Shown here: positions 19,975 through 28,928 of the stretch, in pieces
How the letters are laid out: each line of letters starts with the position of its first letter
How positions within the stretch are numbered: the first letter of the stretch is position 1
DNA from: Myxacorys almedinensis A
GTDB lineage: Bacteria > Cyanobacteriota > Cyanobacteriia > Leptolyngbyales > Leptolyngbyaceae
NCBI RefSeq assembly: GCF_010091945.1
Contig: NZ_WVIE01000004.1
Coordinates: 1 to 64,000 of the forward strand
Direction: 5' to 3'
DNA: 64,000 bases
Program-made: the position numbers and the translations under genes
Notes under the pieces: model-generated
What the model saw: only the letters and a program-made list of their open reading frames with translations
Database searches by the model: none
What the model was told of the DNA's origin: nothing

Positions 19975-20409
19975 TTAAAGCTTTTCTGCATACTGCTTGA
20001 GTTCCCATGCCATGCGTCGCATCCCTTTTTGCTCATCTTGGCGGATAAACGGCACAAAAAATTTGCAGAGGGAACCAGAAAAGTTTTCTTGGTAAACAAA
20101 TTGGCTACGGTTTCGATCTAGGTCTTGAAGCTGCCAAATATGCTCGTTTTGGAAGCCTGGAATTGACGATACCCACCTTAGACAGGCTTCTGGCTGCACC
20201 AGCGTCACGAGCGGACGAAACTGAATTTCTTCTTCACCCGGAACTCGCAGCAGCGAGAGGGAGACTTCTTGCCCTGGAACAAAGGTCTGATGAGGGTTGC
20301 AGTCGTAAAGGAACGTGTTCCAGTACTTCCATCGTTCTTTTTGGGTCAAAATTTGCCAAACCCGCGATCGCGGCGCATGGATTTCGATTTCGGTGTAAAG
20401 ACTCGGCAT
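19975..20409 (-). CDS. SRPBCC (START-like) family protein
   Basis: This 144-residue protein opens with the START-like pattern TEIEIHAPRSRVWQILT and continues with alternating beta strands and a C-terminal helix, MRRMAWELKQYAE. SRPBCC domains form a deep cavity for hydrophobic ligands. No specific ligand or enzyme role can be read from the sequence. Length is full for the family. Confidence 0.82.
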   Translation of the reverse strand: MPSLYTEIEIHAPRSRVWQILTQKERWKYWNTFLYDCNPHQTFVPGQEVSLSLLRVPGEEEIQFRPLVTLVQPEACLRWVSSIPGFQNEHIWQLQDLDRNRSQFVYQENFSGSLCKFFVPFIRQDEQKGMRRMAWELKQYAEKL

Positions 20410-20604
20410 AAATTCGTGTGTCTAAGTACAGTTCTCTCAAATCGGATTCTCTAAAATAGGCGCGACAACTTATTTGCTATTGAACGATACTTTCTTCACT
20501 TCTTCCATGGGCAAACCAGAATTGCGCTCAAAATCGTTGAGATTTTTTTATTTTGGTTCGTAATTCCCACTAAGATTGAAACTCCGGAATTCAACTTGCA
20601 AGTT

Positions 20605-21996
20605 ATGGCAGACCTAACCCCCAACTCTAGTTTTAGTTTGACAATTCGCTTCCAGGTTCCCAATCGCCCCGGCATGTTGGCGAGCGTGATTCAGGCGATT
20701 TCGTCTGAAGGTGGAAATATAGGACAAATCGACCTGATTGAGCAGACGCGAGACATTTCGATGCGCGATATTACGGTTGATGCGGCAAGTACAGAACATG
20801 CAGAAACTATTGTGCAAGCGGTGAAAGCGCTACCTGACATTAAAGTTTTAGATATTTACGATCGCACCTTTACGCTGCACAAAGGCGGCAAGATTAGTGT
20901 TCAGAGCAAGATGCCCCTGAGAGGACAGGCGGATCTGGCAATGGCGTATACGCCGGGGGTCGGTCGGGTGTGCCGTGCGATCGCAGAGGAACCCGATCGG
21001 GTGTATGAACTGACGATCAAGCACAACACCATCGCGATCGTAACAGATGGCAGCGCTGTTCTTGGGTTGGGCAACCTGGGCGCGGAAGCCTCTATGCCGG
21101 TGATGGAAGGCAAGGCGATGTTATTTAAAGAGTTTGGCGGGTTGGATGCGTTTCCAATTTGTTTGGCAACCCAAAGCACCGATGAAATTGTCGAAACCGT
21201 CAAGCGGATTGCTCCTGTGTTTGGCGGCGTCAATTTAGAAGATATTGCGGCTCCTCGCTGTTTTGAAATTGAAGAACGGCTGCAAAAAGAACTCAACATT
21301 CCGGTGTTTCATGACGACCAGCACGGAACGGCAATCGTGACGCTGGCGGCGTTGACCAACGCGCTGAAACTGGTGGAGAAATCAATTTTTGATGCCCGCA
21401 TTGTGATTAACGGGGCAGGGGCTGCCGGAGTTGCGATCGCCAAGCTGCTGCAAAAAGATGGCGCAGGCAGCATCGTCATGTGCGACTCAAAAGGCATTCT
21501 CTCGACAACCCGCACCGATTTGAATGATCAAAAACTTGCCTTTGCGATCGCTCAGGGCGGCAGTCTTGTCGATGCGATGAAGGGCGCGGATGTGTTTTTG
21601 GGGGTCAGCGCTCCGGGTGTGGTGACGCCGGAGATGGTGCGCTCGATGGCAGCCGAGCCGATCGTGTTTGCAATGGCGAATCCGATTCCTGAAATTCAGC
21701 CGGAATATGTGCGTGATGATGTGGCTGTGATGGCGACGGGGCGCAGTGACTATCCCAACCAGATCAATAACGTGCTGGCGTTTCCAGGTCTATTCAGAGG
21801 AGCACTCGACTGCCGAGCCTCTACCCTAACGACGAATATGTATTTGCAAGCTGCCCTTGCGATCGCGTCCCTCGTTAACCCCGATGAATTGCATCGCGAA
21901 CACATTATTCCGTCGGTGTTTGATGGTCGGGTCGCCCTTGCGGTGGCGGCGGCGGTGCAAAAGGCGGCTCGCGAAGATGGGGTCGCCCACGCTTAG
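20605..21996 (+). CDS. NAD(P)-dependent malic enzyme with N-terminal ACT domain
   Basis: This 463-residue enzyme oxidatively decarboxylates malate to pyruvate. Residues ~10-80 form an ACT regulatory domain (FQVPNRPGMLASVIQAIS), an arrangement common in cyanobacterial and other bacterial malic enzymes. The catalytic part has YTPGVGRVC, TDGSAVLGLGN, VFHDDQHGTAIV and the Rossmann segment INGAGAAGVAIAK. The frame extends to a TTG at 20596, but the ATG at 20605 is preferred. It is divergent from the SRPBCC gene. Confidence 0.93.
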   Translation: MADLTPNSSFSLTIRFQVPNRPGMLASVIQAISSEGGNIGQIDLIEQTRDISMRDITVDAASTEHAETIVQAVKALPDIKVLDIYDRTFTLHKGGKISVQSKMPLRGQADLAMAYTPGVGRVCRAIAEEPDRVYELTIKHNTIAIVTDGSAVLGLGNLGAEASMPVMEGKAMLFKEFGGLDAFPICLATQSTDEIVETVKRIAPVFGGVNLEDIAAPRCFEIEERLQKELNIPVFHDDQHGTAIVTLAALTNALKLVEKSIFDARIVINGAGAAGVAIAKLLQKDGAGSIVMCDSKGILSTTRTDLNDQKLAFAIAQGGSLVDAMKGADVFLGVSAPGVVTPEMVRSMAAEPIVFAMANPIPEIQPEYVRDDVAVMATGRSDYPNQINNVLAFPGLFRGALDCRASTLTTNMYLQAALAIASLVNPDELHREHIIPSVFDGRVALAVAAAVQKAAREDGVAHA

Positions 21997-22152
21997 GGTT
22001 AGCGATCGCGCGGGGCTAAATCTGAGAAAGCCTCGCCATCCCTCGCCGAAAAGAGCAGCGGATTTGACAACCGATGGAGCGGACAAAGTACCCTGGAAAA
22101 TCAACGTTCTCTTACGATATTAAGATCCTCCATCCGTTTCCAAATCCGTCGC

Positions 22153-23052
22153 CTAGGGGTTGACTCTTCGGGCTGCTGCATCAATCTGGCTCCGTACCGC
22201 AAGATTGGCTGACCCATTGACCGCCAAGCCATATCTGGTTTGGAACTCTCGCACTGCCGCTTGAGCCTGGGCATCGTAAAACTGCGTAATCGGCAAATTA
22301 CTTCGCAGCACAACTTTGAGGCTGTTTCTCAGATTTTTGACCAAGGTTGCCATAATCTCTTGAGTGCGCTGATCGGCCTGCCCTGTTTGCGGTAATCCAT
22401 AGAGAAACTGGATATCTTGAATGGCGCGAACCGCAGAAGTGCCATTCAATGGCTGCTGAGGATTGACATCATACCCAAACCCCAACAGCAGCGATCGCAG
22501 TTGCGCTTCTGTATAAATTCCTTGGACAGCACCGCCAGAAGATCCACCCGGCGACGAGCCTTGCCCCGGTCGAGGAAGCGCATCGTTGAGAATATCGTTA
22601 ATGCGTTGGCGCGTTTCCAAGGTAGCGATTCCTGTTTCTGGCAGTTTGTTTTGCTGCTGAAACAACCGTACCGCCGCCTCGGTCTGCCGCCCGTAAAATT
22701 GGCTGGCTGGCAGTGGGTTCTCTAATTTCACCACCCGATTGAGATCCGTTTGCAGTTTCCTGACTAGATCGGCGGCAATGTCTTGCGTCGGAGGATTGAG
22801 CGTTCCATCTACAGGTAGGCGATATTGCAGTTGAAAATCTCGAATCGACTGTTGCACAACTGGGCTGTTAAACACCGTCGTTAAGGTCACCGGATACCCT
22901 AACCCGTTTAAAACTGAAATAAACTGATCCGGCGTATAGTCTTGAGTTCGGGCTGCCCAAGCGGGTTGATAGATTGCGATCGGCTCTGCCAAGCTCCAGA
23001 GGAGCGCACCCCCCAGCAGCGCCGCTACAGCATTTGTGCTTCCGTTCCACAT
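22153..23052 (-). CDS. Secreted peptidoglycan-binding domain protein
   Basis: This protein of 299 residues has an N-terminal hydrophobic segment consistent with a signal peptide or membrane anchor. Two PG_binding_1-like modules follow, each with two linked repeats ([23 protein letters not shown] and [22 protein letters not shown]). Such three-helix modules bind the cell wall. No catalytic domain is present, so it is probably a wall-attached or scaffold protein. The ATG at 23052 is chosen over a GTG two codons upstream. It is divergent from radC and convergent with the malic enzyme gene. Confidence 0.85.
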   Translation of the reverse strand: MWNGSTNAVAALLGGALLWSLAEPIAIYQPAWAARTQDYTPDQFISVLNGLGYPVTLTTVFNSPVVQQSIRDFQLQYRLPVDGTLNPPTQDIAADLVRKLQTDLNRVVKLENPLPASQFYGRQTEAAVRLFQQQNKLPETGIATLETRQRINDILNDALPRPGQGSSPGGSSGGAVQGIYTEAQLRSLLLGFGYDVNPQQPLNGTSAVRAIQDIQFLYGLPQTGQADQRTQEIMATLVKNLRNSLKVVLRSNLPITQFYDAQAQAAVREFQTRYGLAVNGSANLAVRSQIDAAARRVNP

Positions 23053-23145
23053 ACTCACACTCTTGTATTGCTCGAATTGATCGATGTACTCCCAGTTTCA
23101 TTTTGCGGGATTACTGTAAAAATATCCGATTCCTGCCCCTGCTTC

Positions 23146-23877
23146 ATGACCTACTCTTTAAGAATTGCTGATCTTCCCCAAAGCGAACGACCCCGCGAAC
23201 GGTTAATTGCTTACGGGGCGAAAACTCTCTCAACGGCTGAGCTAATCGCGATTTTGCTAGGAACAGGACAAGGAGCCGGAAAACTCTCAGCCGTGGGATT
23301 GGGGCAATATATTTTGCAAGAGTTGAGCCAGCATCAGCGCGATCCGTTGGGGGTGCTGCGCGATGTCAACATTCAAGAATTAACCAAAGTTCCGGGCGTT
23401 GGCCCTGCTAAAGCAACCACGATTTTGGCAGCGATCGAGCTTGGCAAACGAGTGTATCAATCCCGCCCACCGGAAAAAACGGTGATCGACGATCCGCAAG
23501 TTGCCGCTGCCGCGCTGAGTAATGAGCTTATGTGGCAATCTCAAGAGCGGTTTGCGGTGCTGATGCTCGATGTGAAAAACAAGCTGATCGCTACACAGGT
23601 GATCACGATCGGCACGGCAACCGAAACTCTGGCGCATCCAAGAGAAATTTTTCGAGAAATTATTCGCCAAGGGGCAACCCGTGCGATCGTGGCTCACAAC
23701 CATCCGTCCGGAAACCTTGAACCGAGCGCAGAAGACCTTTCTCTCACGCGCCAACTGCTCGAAGGTTCGCGATTTCTAGGAATTCCGTTACTGGATCATC
23801 TAATTCTAGGTAACGGAAATCATCTCAGTTTGCGACAAACTACCTCACTCTGGGAAGAAACACCTCAAGGGGCGTGA
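23146..23877 (+). CDS. radC: RadC/JAB-domain DNA repair-associated protein
   Basis: This 243-residue protein has an N-terminal helix-hairpin-helix-like region ([16 protein letters not shown]) and a C-terminal MPN/JAB domain with the JAMM zinc site H184-x-H186-P-S188-G and D197. The ATG at 23146 ([20 protein letters not shown]) is the standard RadC start; the open frame extends about 200 bases further upstream into the divergent region without family likeness. Its role in repair is not well defined; the JAMM site implies a metalloprotease or hydrolase fold. Confidence 0.93.
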   Translation: MTYSLRIADLPQSERPRERLIAYGAKTLSTAELIAILLGTGQGAGKLSAVGLGQYILQELSQHQRDPLGVLRDVNIQELTKVPGVGPAKATTILAAIELGKRVYQSRPPEKTVIDDPQVAAAALSNELMWQSQERFAVLMLDVKNKLIATQVITIGTATETLAHPREIFREIIRQGATRAIVAHNHPSGNLEPSAEDLSLTRQLLEGSRFLGIPLLDHLILGNGNHLSLRQTTSLWEETPQGA

Positions 23878-23905
23878 GGAGCTTTTTCGTACCTGCCGAC
23901 GTGAG

Positions 23906-24034
23906 TTGTTAGCAGAAGCCTTACGACGAGAAGCAACATTCATTATTTTAGAAGAACGAGTATGCCGCAACGCTCAAAACAAATCCCCTAGCTCCGAAGA
24001 ACTAAGGGATCTGCTATTGGTCAGGCTTCAGTAA
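23906..24034 (+). other. Short open frame, possible gene remnant
   Basis: A 42-codon frame beginning at TTG 23906 reads LLAEALRREATFIILEERV and ends at TAA 24032-24034. The composition is protein-like, and the frame is open upstream into the end of radC, but there is no good start or ribosome-binding site. It may be the tail of a decayed gene belonging to the same debris as the hicB remnant downstream. No family was recognised. Confidence 0.3.
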
Positions 24035-24048
24035 GGGTAAACCCTTAC
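24031..24048. promoter_or_regulatory. 18-bp near-perfect palindrome
   Basis: GTAAGGGT-AA-ACCCTTAC is an inverted repeat with a 2-base centre, overlapping the end of the short remnant frame. Its size fits a dimeric repressor operator; it could equally be a weak hairpin. Confidence 0.4.
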
Positions 24049-24065
24049 GTAGCCTCATTATGAGT

Positions 24066-24212
24066 ATGGGTCTATTATACGAGATAGGATCTCCAATTGT
24101 CACCGTACTTTTGCTGAAGCAGAGCATCTCGCCTTTGCATCAGATTTTAGTGAAAGAGATTTACATCGGGAAAGTAATCACAGCGCTCGGACTGGAGGAA
24201 GAAGAAGACTAA
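24066..24212 (+). CDS. Small ORF upstream of hicB remnant (hypothetical)
   Basis: An ATG-initiated 48-codon frame begins MGLLYEIGSPIV and ends with the acidic GLEEEED. It overlaps the start of the hicB-like frame, as toxin-antitoxin partners often do. It does not resemble HicA, which would have a GSHR-type RNA-binding motif. It may be a fragment. No function can be assigned. Confidence 0.3.
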   Translation: MGLLYEIGSPIVTVLLLKQSISPLHQILVKEIYIGKVITALGLEEEED

Positions 24213-24453
24213 GCGAAAGTTTCTAGAGTTTTATCTGAAGCAGAAATATCCAGTAACACTCTACTCCGACCCAGAAGGAGGATACGTCGTTGAAATCAAA
24301 GATCTGCTGGGTTGTATCAGCCAAGGTGAAACGGTTGAAGACGCATTAGCTGAAATTGAAGACGCCCGTGCTTTATGGATTGAATCAGCATGGATTGAAT
24401 CAGCCTATGAGCATGATGATCCAATTCCGCTCAAAAGCGATCTTCAAGACTAA
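24211..24453 (+). pseudogene. hicB: HicB-like antitoxin gene lacking a start codon
   Basis: The frame reads KYPVTLYSDPEGGYVVEIKD then GCISQGETVEDALAEIEDAR, a clear HicB antitoxin N-terminal (partial RNase H-like) domain. No ATG, GTG or TTG occurs in frame after the upstream stop at 24175. A CTG at 24235 lies close to where HicB proteins usually start. The segment WIESA is doubled by a 15-base tandem repeat (24376-24390 and 24391-24405). No HicA toxin is recognisable nearby. It is most likely a decayed orphan antitoxin, although rare CTG initiation cannot be excluded. Confidence 0.65.
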
Positions 24454-24456
24454 AGA

Positions 24457-25386
24457 TCATTTCGCTTGCGCCACGATCGCACGATGTCGCGGCGTATTGC
24501 AGGTGAGCGCGGGTTGAGCAAAGCCAGCCTCCACGATCGCAGCTTCAAGGTCTAACACGAAATACTCGTCCAAATAAGGTTCTGTACTTTTCAACAGCGT
24601 CAGAATGTAGGGCGGCATCTTGGCGTAAATTTCGGATGTTGGGTTCATATCCATGATGGCAAGATGACCACCCGGACGCAGCAATCGTTTAGCTTCTTGG
24701 AGAATCGCGATCGCAGCCTGTCTCGGCAGTTCATGAAACACCAGCGATGCCGACACCAGATCAAACGCAGCGCTCGGTAAACCCGTCGATTCTGCCGCTG
24801 CATGAACCCAAGTCGGATCAGAAAATTCTGTCTCAGTCCGCCGTTGAGTGCGATAGTGGGCAACCGCCAGAAAATAAGGCGACAAATCAACCCCCGTAAC
24901 CTTGGCGTTCGGAAAGGTTCTTTGTAACGCAAACGTGCTCATGCCCACGCTACAGCCCAAATCGACAATATCGTTCGGGGCTTCAGACAGTTGGGCTTTA
25001 AGCGCCTCATGATAGCTTTGCCGCAGGCGCGAATCGCCTTCAATGCCGCCATTTTTCCAGATCCGAGCATGAACGGCATGGGCAGCCACTTCGACTTCGG
25101 TAGCAGGCTGCCAGCCCATGTTGCCTTCTGTGTAGGCATGAAACGGACGCAGATAATACTCTGGATACGCTAGATCAGGGTTATGAACCTGATCAAACTC
25201 GGCTGACCAGTTGCGATCGCGCAATGCCGCCGCTTCCTCTCTCCACGCCACGCCGATTGATTCTGCCCGCCTGATCATCATCTGCCGCGCTCGATATTTT
25301 GCCAAATTAAAGAGCGGTTTGATCGCCAGAAGACCATTTACAGCCTGGGTAACAAGTCTTGGTTTAGAAATAGGCGCAGCCGTCAT
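24457..25386 (-). CDS. Class I SAM-dependent methyltransferase
   Basis: This 309-residue protein has a standard class I SAM fold: motif I VDLGCSVGMSTFAL, the acidic GVDLSPYF, a post-I segment AFDLVSASLVFHEL and RLLRPGGHLAIMD. About 110 N-terminal residues (including LAIKPLFNLAKYRARQMM) form an extra helical region conserved in cyanobacterial relatives. The substrate is unknown. Starts at 25434, 25422 and 25386 are possible; 25386 (MTAAPISKPRLV) is chosen because it matches the expected short N-terminus. It is divergent from lexA. Confidence 0.86.
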   Translation of the reverse strand: MTAAPISKPRLVTQAVNGLLAIKPLFNLAKYRARQMMIRRAESIGVAWREEAAALRDRNWSAEFDQVHNPDLAYPEYYLRPFHAYTEGNMGWQPATEVEVAAHAVHARIWKNGGIEGDSRLRQSYHEALKAQLSEAPNDIVDLGCSVGMSTFALQRTFPNAKVTGVDLSPYFLAVAHYRTQRRTETEFSDPTWVHAAAESTGLPSAAFDLVSASLVFHELPRQAAIAILQEAKRLLRPGGHLAIMDMNPTSEIYAKMPPYILTLLKSTEPYLDEYFVLDLEAAIVEAGFAQPALTCNTPRHRAIVAQAK

Positions 25387-25484
25387 AGTCAAAAATTCAA
25401 AACGGTTTGGGTTAGCCTTCATTATCGCAGGCAAAAGTCACCAAATTTAACGCCCAGAGATCTCGACAAATTCCCTAAATAAGG

Positions 25485-25558
25485 ATACAAATGTCCTTAA
25501 GAACAGATCAACTAATTTAGCCCATCGCCGCGCCTTTTTGGTACAATACAAATGTTCT
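25485..25558. promoter_or_regulatory. Two LexA-box-like repeats upstream of lexA
   Basis: ATACAAATGTCCT (25485-25497) and ATACAAATGTTCT (25546-25558) differ at one base and are 61 bp apart. With the preceding base, the second copy matches the Anabaena-type LexA consensus RGTACNNNDGTWCB at all but one position; the first has two mismatches. A TACAAT -10-like hexamer (25542-25547) abuts the second copy. The placement suits autoregulation of lexA and possibly control of the divergent methyltransferase. Confidence 0.5.
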
Positions 25559-25589
25559 AGTTCTCCCACATCCACCCTCATTTTGTTTT

Positions 25590-26210
25590 ATGGAATCCCT
25601 CACTGACGCCCAGCAACAGCTATATGACTGGCTAGTTGACTACATTCGCGACCATCAGCACGCTCCCTCCATCCGGCAAATGATGACCGCGATGAACCTC
25701 AAATCTCCGGCTCCGGTGCAGAGTCGGTTGGAGCATCTCCGCAACAAGGGCTACATTGAGTGGACGGACGGGCAAGCACGCACCATTCGGATTCTTAACC
25801 CCATGCCGAAAGGGATTCCCATCCAAGGCGCGATCGCGGCAACCAGCTTGGTCGAAACCTTCTCAGATAGCGAAGTTGAGTATTTAGATTTGTCAAATCT
25901 TCTGCTCAAGCCTCGGCATTTTGCTCTCAAGGTGCGGGGGCACAGCATGATCGAGGCACTCATTGACGACGGCGACATCGTGATTCTAGAGCCTGCTAGC
26001 GATCCGAAGACACTTAAAAATGGTGCGATCGTGGCTGCCCATCACCAAGGCAAAACCACGCTAAAATACCTTGAGCGCAAAGGAAGTAAGGTATTTTTGA
26101 AGCCTGGAAACCCAAATCGCGAGCTTTATCCGATCACAGAAGTTTCAGCCTCAGAAGTAGACATTCAGGGGGTGTTGATCGGCGTTTGGCGGGGATATGG
26201 CAAACTGTAA
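25590..26210 (+). CDS. lexA: LexA-like repressor with altered cleavage site
   Basis: This 206-residue protein has an N-terminal winged helix (residues 1-70, with APSIRQMMTAM) and a C-terminal S24 peptidase domain. The catalytic Ser119 (VRGHSM) and Lys159 (TTLKYLER) align with the E. coli positions. The cleavage site normally Ala84-Gly85 reads Ala84-Thr85 (GAIAATSL). Self-cleavage may therefore be slow or absent. In other cyanobacteria LexA homologues regulate genes outside the SOS response. The ATG at 25590 gives the standard start. Confidence 0.92.
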   Translation: MESLTDAQQQLYDWLVDYIRDHQHAPSIRQMMTAMNLKSPAPVQSRLEHLRNKGYIEWTDGQARTIRILNPMPKGIPIQGAIAATSLVETFSDSEVEYLDLSNLLLKPRHFALKVRGHSMIEALIDDGDIVILEPASDPKTLKNGAIVAAHHQGKTTLKYLERKGSKVFLKPGNPNRELYPITEVSASEVDIQGVLIGVWRGYGKL

Positions 26211-26244
26211 CCCTAAATTTCCTAGATTTCTGTAACGCGCGTTT

Positions 26245-26317
26245 TTTAGCATCATGGGCAGGCTCTGGCGTTGGAAGAATTTCCTGCGCCATTTTTGATG
26301 TATGCGATGATGCTAAA
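26245..26317. repeat. Inverted repeat after lexA
   Basis: TTTAGCATCAT (26245-26255) is perfectly complementary to ATGATGCTAAA (26307-26317), enclosing 51 bases that include a weaker GGCG/CGCC pairing. It may act as a terminator for lexA or be a small mobile repeat. Confidence 0.55.
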
Positions 26318-26328
26318 ACACTGATGTG

Positions 26329-26436
26329 ATACCAAATTGATTTTTCACTGCGACAGATCCTCGACCCCCCTGCCTACGGCATCCTTCCTGGGTTAGGAGG
26401 TCGCACGTTTGTAGTATTTACAGATTAATTTGGTAT
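26329..26436. mobile_element. MITE-like element with ATACCAAATT ends
   Basis: ATACCAAATTGAT at 26329 and the complement of ATTAATTTGGTAT ending at 26436 form 13-base terminal inverted repeats with one mismatch, 108 bases in all. Read as CCAAATT ends, each side is flanked by TA, the target duplication of IS630/Tc1-type elements. There is no coding capacity. Ends of this type are common in small non-autonomous cyanobacterial repeats. Confidence 0.5.
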
Positions 26437-26623
26437 GAACTGTGGCAAATTTGCCATATTTTGCTGAAGATCGTGACTCCAATACCTCTGGATCTGCCCA
26501 GCCCTCAGCCTTTCCTGCAAGAGAGAGCCAGAGCCTTTTCTGGTTTTCTAGGAAGCAGATTGTTTTCCAGGAAGCAGGCTCTAGGATAGGTCTTCTCAAC
26601 CCATTGTGTGAGGAAGGTAATCC

Positions 26624-26657
26624 GATATCATCAAACCCTCGATATCATCAAACCCTC
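26624..26657. repeat. 17-bp tandem duplication
   Basis: GATATCATCAAACCCTC occurs twice head to tail (26624-26640 and 26641-26657) with no mismatch. The rest of the 26211-26754 spacer holds only the two inverted-repeat structures listed separately and no gene. Confidence 0.85.
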
Positions 26658-26754
26658 GAAGTATTGAGTTCCTGATCTGTCAGTGTTGCTTTATGTGGGA
26701 ACGTAGTTCCTGAAAGAGCAGTCCCATCGATCGTTCCATCCCATCGCTACCCCT

Positions 26755-28008
26755 GTGGAAACCATTCAATCCCTCGTTAAAGTTTTCCAGAGCCGTAAAA
26801 TGTCGGCACTGCTGTTGATCGGATTTTCGTCTGGACTGCCGTTTTTGCTCACGAGTAGAACGCTTCAGGCATGGATGACGGTTGAAGGCATCAAGCTAAG
26901 TACCATCGGGTTGTTTAGCCTCGTCGCGCTTCCTTACTCCCTCAAGTTTCTGTGGGCACCGGTGCTCGATCGGTTTATTCCTCCCTTTTTGGGTCGCCGT
27001 CGGGGATGGCTTCTTATCACTCAGCTTGCCCTACTGGTGGGCATTGCGGCAATGTCGCTGCACAATCCTCAGCAGTCGCTGCAATTCATTGCCATCAATG
27101 CGATCGTGATTGCCTTTTTTAGCGCCACCCAAGATATTGCGGCTGATGCTTACCGTACCGATGTTTTAGACAAACCCGAACTCGGCGCAGGGGCAGCAAT
27201 CTTTGTCACAGGATACCGAATTGCGCTGCTGATTACCGGCGCGATCGCATTCTTTCTAGCCGATCGCATGCCATGGCAAAACGTTTATTTACTGCTGTCG
27301 TTGCTCATTGGCATTGGCATGGTCGCCGCCTTTTTTGCCCCAGAGCCAGAACAGCAGGCAGTGCCCCCACTCACCTTAAGCGAAGCCGTGGTGCAGCCGC
27401 TCCTCGACTTTTTTGGGCGGTTAGGACGGCTCCGCGGCAGCCTAATTTTGGGATTCATCGTCCTCTACAAGTTTGGCGACTCGCTGCTAAACAATATGGC
27501 AATTCCCTTTTTGCTTCAGACTGGCTTTACCCAAACCGATATTGGAGCCATTCAAGGCGGCATGGGCATCTTAGCCACGATCGTGGGAACGCTGGTTGGG
27601 GGAGCCATTTTCAGTAGAATTGGCGTCAATCGATCGCTGTGGATTTTTGGCGGATTGCAGGCATTCAGCAACGTTGCCTATCTAGTCTTGGCGCAGGTTG
27701 GGCAGAACTACCCATTTATGGTGGTTGCTATCAATGTTGAGAATTTCTGCACAGGCTTGGGGAACGCTGCATTTCTAGCGTTTTTGATGAGCCTCTGCAA
27801 CCAGCGCTTTTCGGCAACTCAGTTTGCGTTGCTTTCAAGCCTCATGGCCGTGAGCCGAGACATTTTGGTGGCACGAGCAGGGGCACTCGCCGAAGCAACC
27901 GGCTGGACAGGCTTTTTCTTCATCACCATCTTGGCGGCAATTCCTGGCTTGCTGTTGCTGCCTGTGTTTGCGCCGTGGAATGAGCAGACGGTGAGCGAGA
28001 AAGGATGA
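26755..28008 (+). CDS. AmpG-like MFS transporter
   Basis: This 417-residue integral membrane protein has about 12 hydrophobic segments. It shows the AmpG-type start FSSGLPFLLTSRTLQAWM, then LKFLWAPVLDRF and the TQDIAADAYR segment. AmpG permeases import muropeptides for wall recycling, although cyanobacterial members may carry other solutes. The likely start is GTG at 26755; the next in-frame ATG would remove a short basic N-terminus. Confidence 0.87.
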   Translation: METIQSLVKVFQSRKMSALLLIGFSSGLPFLLTSRTLQAWMTVEGIKLSTIGLFSLVALPYSLKFLWAPVLDRFIPPFLGRRRGWLLITQLALLVGIAAMSLHNPQQSLQFIAINAIVIAFFSATQDIAADAYRTDVLDKPELGAGAAIFVTGYRIALLITGAIAFFLADRMPWQNVYLLLSLLIGIGMVAAFFAPEPEQQAVPPLTLSEAVVQPLLDFFGRLGRLRGSLILGFIVLYKFGDSLLNNMAIPFLLQTGFTQTDIGAIQGGMGILATIVGTLVGGAIFSRIGVNRSLWIFGGLQAFSNVAYLVLAQVGQNYPFMVVAINVENFCTGLGNAAFLAFLMSLCNQRFSATQFALLSSLMAVSRDILVARAGALAEATGWTGFFFITILAAIPGLLLLPVFAPWNEQTVSEKG

Positions 28009-28186
28009 ACGAAAAGGTCAGTTTGGGTCAGTTTAGGGCGCGATCGCGCCTTAGAGCAAGAGCAAATTTAGCCGCGATTGACCCTTCCATTCAGCAATGC
28101 CCGTATTAGGATAAGAAAGAGAGCAACCTGATCAGATCTTGAATGAACTCTCAGAAACGTATCCTTTTGTAATCGCCGCTTCAGTC

Positions 28187-28426
28187 ATGGTTTTCTTCCG
28201 TCAGAATATCGCTCCATTTCTGGTTGTGTTGGTCTTTATCGTTGCGCTAGTTGCTGTGAGTGCACGCATCTTCTTGCCCGGTGACATGGCAGCCCCTGCA
28301 CCCATTGAAGAGGTTTCCCCAACAGGTAACAAAGCTGCCGCATCGCATGTAGGCACAGTGGCAGGGTTGCCTCCTGCACTGTCTGCCTTGGTAGAAGGGC
28401 TGCCTAAAGATCCTGCCCAATTGTAA
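28187..28426 (+). CDS. Small membrane protein, hypothetical
   Basis: This 79-residue protein begins MVFFRQNIAPFLVV and has one N-terminal transmembrane helix (about residues 7-27). A short soluble Pro/Ala-rich tail follows, ending LPKDPAQL. The frame extends to a TTG at 28139, but the ATG at 28187 is preferred because it places the membrane segment at the N-terminus. It lies 7 bases before the acetyltransferase gene and may be co-transcribed. No function is known. Confidence 0.6.
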   Translation: MVFFRQNIAPFLVVLVFIVALVAVSARIFLPGDMAAPAPIEEVSPTGNKAAASHVGTVAGLPPALSALVEGLPKDPAQL

Positions 28427-28433
28427 ACAACCC

Positions 28434-28928
28434 ATGATAGATGGGCTGCCATGGGGATATCGGCTCCAGCGAGGATCTGCGATCGAGCACTCGCGGCTTC
28501 TGAAAGTGATGGAGCAAACCTACACAGAACTTTACCCAGGTGGCACGTTTTCTCACCTGGCAGCCACCGTTGAACAATACTGCTCTCCAGAAACACCGAT
28601 TTGGTGGGTCGAACAAACCGAAGAGGTCGAACCTTCGATGTTGCCCAGGCGATCGCGCCCCAAACCGATTGGATGCTTGTGGTTGGGGCACGCGATCGAC
28701 AACGCCACCGGAGCGCGCCATGCTCATATCTTTTTGCTCTATGTTGCTCCCCCGCATCGCCGCCAAGGTATCGGCGCAGCGTTGATGCGTCAGGCAGAAG
28801 CGTGGGCAAAAGCCAAGGGTGCTCCGCAGATTGGATTGCAAGTCTTTGAGACAAATCAGCCAGCCCTAAATCTGTATCGATCGCTGGGCTATCACACGCA
28901 ATCGTTCTGGATGACGAAACCGTTGTAA
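28434..28928 (+). CDS. GNAT-family N-acetyltransferase
   Basis: This 164-residue protein carries the acetyl-CoA binding motif A in LLYVAPPHRRQGIGAALM and the C-terminal GNAT pattern VFETNQPALNLYRSLGY. The substrate (amine, protein N-terminus or small molecule) cannot be told. It follows the small membrane protein with an 7-base gap. Length is complete. Confidence 0.9.
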   Translation: MIDGLPWGYRLQRGSAIEHSRLLKVMEQTYTELYPGGTFSHLAATVEQYCSPETPIWWVEQTEEVEPSMLPRRSRPKPIGCLWLGHAIDNATGARHAHIFLLYVAPPHRRQGIGAALMRQAEAWAKAKGAPQIGLQVFETNQPALNLYRSLGYHTQSFWMTKPL

